Shown: positions 60,098-64,000 of the stretch, in pieces
How positions within the stretch are numbered: the stretch's first letter is position 1
Layout of the letters: every line of letters starts with the position of its first letter
Origin: Bacteroidetes bacterium UBA1941
Lineage (GTDB): Bacteria; Bacteroidota; Bacteroidia; Chitinophagales; LD1
Length of the DNA: 64,000 nt
Direction of reading: 5' to 3'
NCBI GenBank assembly: GCA_002336805.1
Contig: DDEZ01000013.1
Location: 291,648-355,647, forward strand
Notes under the pieces: generated by a model
Seen by the model: the letters and a program-made list of their open reading frames with translations, nothing else
Told to the model about the DNA's origin: nothing
Databases searched by the model: none
Program-made: the position numbers and the translations under genes

Positions 60098-62030
60098 CGT
60101 TTAGGGGTATTTCTACAGTCACAGTAGTACCTCTGCCGGGGGCCGAGTCAAAATTGACCGTGCCATGCAGGTAGTCTACGCGTGAGCTGATATTCTTCAA
60201 TCCGATCCCGCTTTCATCGCTCATTATTTTTGTCACGTCAAAGCCCTTCCCATTGTCCTCCACCATCATTACCAGTTCACTCTCATGCCGGAGCAGCTGG
60301 ATGGTCACATGATTGGCACCTGAGTGGCGGATAGTGTTTGTGATCACTTCCTGAAATATCCTGTACAGCACAGCCTCTACAGTACTATCCAGGCGGATAT
60401 TCATGCCTGTAATATCCAGGTCTATCTTCAGGTTTGGCGCATGCATCTTATTGACGAAATCCCTGACGGCAGATACCAGTCCTGATTTGATCAGCACATT
60501 GGGCATCATGCTGTGGGATATGCTGCGCACCTCGCGCACAGAGTCATCCAGCAGCGCCATGGCACTGTGCAGCACATCCTGGCTGCGCGTATCACTCGCG
60601 GGCATAGTGGCCTGCAGTCCCGACAGGTTCAGCTTGGTGGCTGAGAGCAGCTGCCCTACACCGTCGTGCAGGTCACGCCCTATGCGCTGCCGCTCAGCCT
60701 CCTCTGCATCCAGTACTGCACGCGCCCGGATCTGCTGCTGGTGTAGTATCTCCTCTTGCAGCAGGGCTTTCTGGCGCATCTTATACCTGTTGTACCCCAG
60801 CCAGCCTATGATACCCGATAGGGCAAAAACGATACTAAGTACCGCCAATATGATATTGCGCCTGTTTAGCTCCAGGCTCTGTATACGCAGTTGCTGTTCT
60901 TTTTTCTCCGTATCATACTTGGTCTGCATCTCTGCTATCTGGCGGGAGCTTTCAGCATTGAATACGGAGTCCTTCACAGCTATAGACTCCTCTACATACA
61001 TGGCAGCTTTGGCCAGGTCGCCTTTATGCTTGTATACCTGATAGAGAGACAGGCAGGTCAGGTAGAGCACGGGTTTCTGGTCCAGATCCTTGGCGGTCTG
61101 ATAGGCGGTGAGCAGGTATGGCTCTGCCTTGTCATACTGCCCGTGTGTCTCATAGATGTTGCCTATGTTTTGTGAGTACATACCCACTGCAGCCTTGCTA
61201 TGGATCTCATTGGCCAGTGCCAGTGCCTCTTCAAAGTAAACGAGTGACCTCGCCGAGTCGCCCCTGCGCTCATAGATAGATCCTATATTGCTCAGCGCCG
61301 ATGCCCGTGAAAACTTATCACCTATCTGCCCGGCTATAGACACCACACTATCCAGCAGCAGGCGCGCGCTGTCATAATCCCTGAGTCCCATGTATGCACC
61401 TGAGAGTGTATTGTAGTTGGTCACCAGGCCATGCGCATTGGGCAGCCGGTAGTTGATGGTCAAAGCTTTTTGGGCATAGTCGATGGCCTTGCGGTAGTTT
61501 TTCTGATTGCTGTGTATGACGGCGATGTTATTATACGTCAGCGCTATATTCACCTGGTTGTTATTCTTCTCCTGTATGCGCAGGCACTCCAGCTGGTATT
61601 GCAGTGCTTTGTCCAGGTCGCCTTTTTTCTGGTAGAGCGCACCGAGGTTTCCCAGATTGGCACCTATACCTTTTTCATCGTTCAGTTTCCTGCGCAGGTC
61701 CAGTGCATGCAGGTAGTACTTTTCGCACACTGCGAAATCTCCCAGCCTGTACTTCACCACACCTGCATCTGAATAGGCTGTAGCTATATACTTGTCATCT
61801 CCGGAGTGCTCTGCATACGTGATGCCCAGTCCGGCTATAGAGTCTGCCAGTGCCGGCTCTCTCACCTGTATATCCCATACCGCATCTGAGAGCAGATGTG
61901 CGCGGGCTGTATCTGATGTAGCTTGCTGCATGGCAGCGTGGAGTTTCTCCAGCCTCTCTGCTGCCTGCGCGCCTGCCAGCATGGGTAGCAGGCTGAGTAG
62001 TGATAGTATATAGTATCTGCTAAAATGCAT
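60078..62030 (-). CDS. TPR-containing sensor histidine kinase (NarX/HisKA_3 type)
   Basis: 650 residues. The signal peptide ends PMLAGAQA. Seven or so TPR units (about 35-370) include GDFAVCEKYYLHALDLRRKL and KKGDLDKALQYQLECLRIQE. A coiled coil, a membrane helix (IILAVLSIVFALSGIIGWLG) and a second coiled coil follow. The HisKA_3 His lies in RQRIGRDLHDGVGQLLSATK. The ATPase has NTIRHSGANHVTIQLL, MMVEDNGKGFD and ESGIGLKNISSRVDYLHG. The sensory TPR part should lie in the periplasm. The signal is unknown. Confidence 0.95.
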   Translation of the reverse strand: MHFSRYYILSLLSLLPMLAGAQAAERLEKLHAAMQQATSDTARAHLLSDAVWDIQVREPALADSIAGLGITYAEHSGDDKYIATAYSDAGVVKYRLGDFAVCEKYYLHALDLRRKLNDEKGIGANLGNLGALYQKKGDLDKALQYQLECLRIQEKNNNQVNIALTYNNIAVIHSNQKNYRKAIDYAQKALTINYRLPNAHGLVTNYNTLSGAYMGLRDYDSARLLLDSVVSIAGQIGDKFSRASALSNIGSIYERRGDSARSLVYFEEALALANEIHSKAAVGMYSQNIGNIYETHGQYDKAEPYLLTAYQTAKDLDQKPVLYLTCLSLYQVYKHKGDLAKAAMYVEESIAVKDSVFNAESSRQIAEMQTKYDTEKKEQQLRIQSLELNRRNIILAVLSIVFALSGIIGWLGYNRYKMRQKALLQEEILHQQQIRARAVLDAEEAERQRIGRDLHDGVGQLLSATKLNLSGLQATMPASDTRSQDVLHSAMALLDDSVREVRSISHSMMPNVLIKSGLVSAVRDFVNKMHAPNLKIDLDITGMNIRLDSTVEAVLYRIFQEVITNTIRHSGANHVTIQLLRHESELVMMVEDNGKGFDVTKIMSDESGIGLKNISSRVDYLHGTVNFDSAPGRGTTVTVEIPLNDETDHS

Positions 62031-62051
62031 TCATAACTGGCTAATGATGGA

Positions 62052-62081
62052 CAAGATAAGGGCCGCAGGGATAAAAAACAA
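62052..62081 (-). promoter_or_regulatory. Promoter candidate for the kinase/regulator operon
   Basis: On the minus strand TTG (62081-62079), 20 bp, then TATCTTG (62058-62052), 22 bp before the start ATG at 62030. Confidence 0.4.
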
Positions 62082-62113
62082 TAAAGCATCTTCCACAGGC
62101 CCGATGATATCAG

Positions 62114-62150
62114 TCAATAAAAAGCCCTGCTCAGAAATGAGCAAGGCTTT
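62114..62150 (-). terminator. Terminator of the collagen-like gene
   Basis: AAAGCC-CT-GCTCA (62121-62133) pairs with TGAGC-AA-GGCTTT (62138-62150) with one mismatch and a GAAA loop. On the minus strand it runs into TTTTTATTG. Confidence 0.8.
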
Positions 62151-62171
62151 GATGATCTATATATCGTTTTA

Positions 62172-64000
62172 TTACTTAGGCATCACAAAGGATACACTCT
62201 CCGGATTGTAGTTATCGTCAAGGACTCTAGCATTGTAGGATACAGGGAATGATGAGGCAGATGCGCCACCCGCACCCTGTATACCTATTGTCGCACTTTG
62301 ACCGCATGCATTCGGATCAGTAGCGTAGTAGCGTATGTTTACCAGATTGGAAGACTCATGTATCTGCACCTGGAAGGTGATACCATAGGAGCCGGTAAAG
62401 GTCTGCGCTTCGTAATCTACCAGGAAGACGCGGTTAGGTGCTATACCCTGAGTAGTATACCGCACACCGTTGCCTGATATGATCAGGTCATCCCAGTAGG
62501 CACAGATGGTCGGATTGGTAAAGTTAGATGAAGGTACCTGAGCGTTATTATATTGATTGGTACCACCTGATCCAAACTGGAGGAAACCATTGCTGCAGAT
62601 ATCTATTGTAGAATAGTTCGCACCCTTCACCGTCACGGTGAAGCCCAGGGCTGCATTGGCCACGCCATCATCCGTACCAGCACCATGAGCAGTGGTCCAG
62701 CCTGATATATCATCACGACTGAAGGCGATATCTGCAGCACCTATGAAATCTACCGGACCTGTAGCTCCTGTAGCACCGGTGGCTCCAGTGGCACCGGTAG
62801 GCCCAGTAGCACCCGTAGCACCTGTGATACCGGTGATGCCCTGTGCGCCGGTAGGGCCGGTGATACCTTGTGCACCTACAGGGCCAGTGCTACCTGTAGC
62901 ACCCTGTATGCCGGCAGTTCCCTGAGGACCTGTAGCTCCTATAGCTCCTGTCGCGCCTGTAGCACCTGTGGCTCCATCGGTACCATTGCTACCTGTAGCG
63001 CCCTGAGGACCTGTAGCGCCGGCAGCTCCTGTATTGCCATCCGCGCCATTGTTGCCTGCCGGACCTTGAGGGCCTGCCGGACCGGCAGCGCCATCTGCAC
63101 CTGTCGGACCTGTAGCACCGTCTGTACCATTTGCACCTGCGGGGCCTTGTAGACCTGTAGCGCCATCTGCGCCGGCAGGGCCCGTCACACCATCAGCACC
63201 TGTGGCACCATCTGCACCTGCGGGTCCGGTAGCACCATCTGCACCGGTAGGGCCGGCTATACCGTCTGCTCCCGTAGCGCCCTGAGGACCAGTAGCTCCG
63301 TCCGAGCCGGTAGGGCCTGTGGGACCACCTCCGGGTCCTGTAGGACCATCCGCACCTACAGGGCCTGTAGCGCCGTCTGCACCCGTAGGACCTGTTACAC
63401 CAGTATTACCGTCAGTACCGTCATTGCCTGCTACACCTTGTGGACCAGTAGGGCCTGCTATGCCATCTGCACCCGTAGCGCCGGTAGCGCCATCTACACC
63501 AGTAGGGCCGGTAGGGCCTACATCACCTGTAGGACCGGTAGGTCCGCCTCCGGGTCCTGTAGGGCCATCAGTACCCTGCGGTCCAGTAGGACCAGCAGCA
63601 CCGTCAGCACCGGTAGGTCCGGCTGGGCCTGTAGCACCAGTATTTCCATCAGTACCATTATTACCTGCTACGCCTTGTGGACCCGTAGGACCGGCGGCAC
63701 CGTCAGCACCGGTAGGTCCAGCCGGGCCGGTAGCGCCCGTATTTCCATCAGCACCATTATTGCCTGCCACGCCTTGCGGACCAGTAGGACCAGCGGCACC
63801 ATCTGCACCGGTAGATCCCGCAGGACCAGTAGCGCCAGTATTTCCATCCGCACCATTATTGCCAGCTATGCCTTGTGGACCCGTAGGACCCGCAGCACCA
63901 TCTGCACCGGTAGATCCCGCAGGACCAGTAGCGCCAGTATTTCCATCCGCACCATTATTGCCAGCTATGCCTTGTGGGCCCGTAGGACCCGCAGCACCAT
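62172..64000 (-). CDS. Collagen-like (G-x-y) repeat surface protein, 5' end outside window
   Basis: The frame is open to the right edge; the GTG at 63770 is only the first possible start inside it, so the gene is 5'-truncated. At least 410 residues are collagen-like triplets, mostly GPTG, GATG, GADG, with a 33-residue (99-bp) super-repeat in the distal part, for example GADGNTGATGPAG. A ~185-residue C-terminal beta-sandwich follows (VDFIGAADIAFSRDDI, NPTICAYWDDLIISG, IQGAGGASASSFPVSYNARV), resembling nidogen-like or surface-display domains. No T9SS domain is evident at the end (ESVSFVMPK). It is probably a surface-exposed fibrous protein; ligand unknown. Confidence 0.85.
   Translation of the reverse strand, partial: GAAGPTGPQGIAGNNGADGNTGATGPAGSTGADGAAGPTGPQGIAGNNGADGNTGATGPAGSTGADGAAGPTGPQGVAGNNGADGNTGATGPAGPTGADGAAGPTGPQGVAGNNGTDGNTGATGPAGPTGADGAAGPTGPQGTDGPTGPGGGPTGPTGDVGPTGPTGVDGATGATGADGIAGPTGPQGVAGNDGTDGNTGVTGPTGADGATGPVGADGPTGPGGGPTGPTGSDGATGPQGATGADGIAGPTGADGATGPAGADGATGADGVTGPAGADGATGLQGPAGANGTDGATGPTGADGAAGPAGPQGPAGNNGADGNTGAAGATGPQGATGSNGTDGATGATGATGAIGATGPQGTAGIQGATGSTGPVGAQGITGPTGAQGITGITGATGATGPTGATGATGATGATGPVDFIGAADIAFSRDDISGWTTAHGAGTDDGVANAALGFTVTVKGANYSTIDICSNGFLQFGSGGTNQYNNAQVPSSNFTNPTICAYWDDLIISGNGVRYTTQGIAPNRVFLVDYEAQTFTGSYGITFQVQIHESSNLVNIRYYATDPNACGQSATIGIQGAGGASASSFPVSYNARVLDDNYNPESVSFVMPK
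63600..64000 (-). repeat. 99-bp tandem super-repeat of the collagen-like gene
   Basis: Landmark GCC(A/T)...CCTTG(T/C)GG recurs at 63663, 63762, 63861 and 63960, exactly 99 bp apart. The two right-most copies differ by only one or two bases. The array continues out of the window. Confidence 0.8.

Overview
The window reads as a Bacteroidota chromosome, most likely a Chitinophagales/Sphingobacteriales-type lineage (inference). Direct signs are several proteins with type IX secretion (T9SS) type A C-terminal domains, a giant SprB-like adhesin with a type B domain, a PorZ homologue, lipoproteins with short lipoboxes, almost no Shine-Dalgarno sequences, and -7 elements of the TAnnTTTG/TAnnTTAG kind. 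Most of the window is of moderate to high GC. The block at about 7.7-10.7 kb is visibly AT-rich and looks acquired.

Layout. 1-5.7 kb: secreted T9SS cargo (a 5'-cut PKD-like protein, a small CTD protein, an Omp28-like protein) and a TlpA-type lipoprotein thioredoxin. 6.0-7.4 kb: gatB. 7.5-12.4 kb: an accessory, repeat-rich region. It holds a small orphan ORF between two copies of a 30-bp palindromic repeat, a frame-disrupted Rossmann-like/P-loop ATPase gene (defence-like) with its own operator-like promoter, intergenic hairpin arrays, and a lone terminase-small-subunit-like gene. 12.5-17.6 kb: recO, a YfhO-like membrane protein and porZ. 17.8-22.3 kb: ileS-lspA, where ileS carries an in-frame 483-bp insert encoding a DUF559 (Vsr-like) nuclease domain bounded by 23-bp inverted repeats. 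22.3-24.5 kb: a glycosyltransferase/diacylglycerol kinase/secreted protein operon. 24.5-28.1 kb: small genes (lipoproteins, FeoA-like, short asparaginase) and a polytopic membrane protein.

28.1-45.2 kb is a surface polysaccharide locus. It has five or six glycosyltransferases, two AsnB-type amidotransferases, a WlbA-like sugar dehydrogenase, a WecE-like aminotransferase, GNAT acetyltransferases (one WecD-like) and a Wzm/Wzt exporter. WecE plus WecD predicts a 4-acetamido-4,6-dideoxyhexose (Fuc4NAc-like); the dehydrogenase and amidotransferases suggest modified or amidated uronic acids (inference). The glycan could be the anionic LPS that anchors T9SS cargo, since porZ is in the same window.

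45.2-48.8 kb: thioredoxin, inorganic pyrophosphatase, TPM/TPM/LemA cluster, AhpD-like protein and a CAT-anticodon tRNA with clear promoter and terminator. 49.1-57.6 kb: one 2834-residue lectin/PKD/SprB-repeat adhesin with thirteen near-identical 231-bp repeats arranged in a three-copy higher-order pattern. 57.7-62.0 kb: a tiny secreted protein, an alpha-solenoid-like protein of unknown function, and a TPR sensor kinase/LuxR response regulator pair. 62.2 kb to the right edge: the C-terminal part of a collagen-like repeat protein that runs out of the window.

The two observations most worth following are the DUF559 element inside ileS and the ATPase gene whose two frames meet at a canonical A AAA AAC slippery heptamer.
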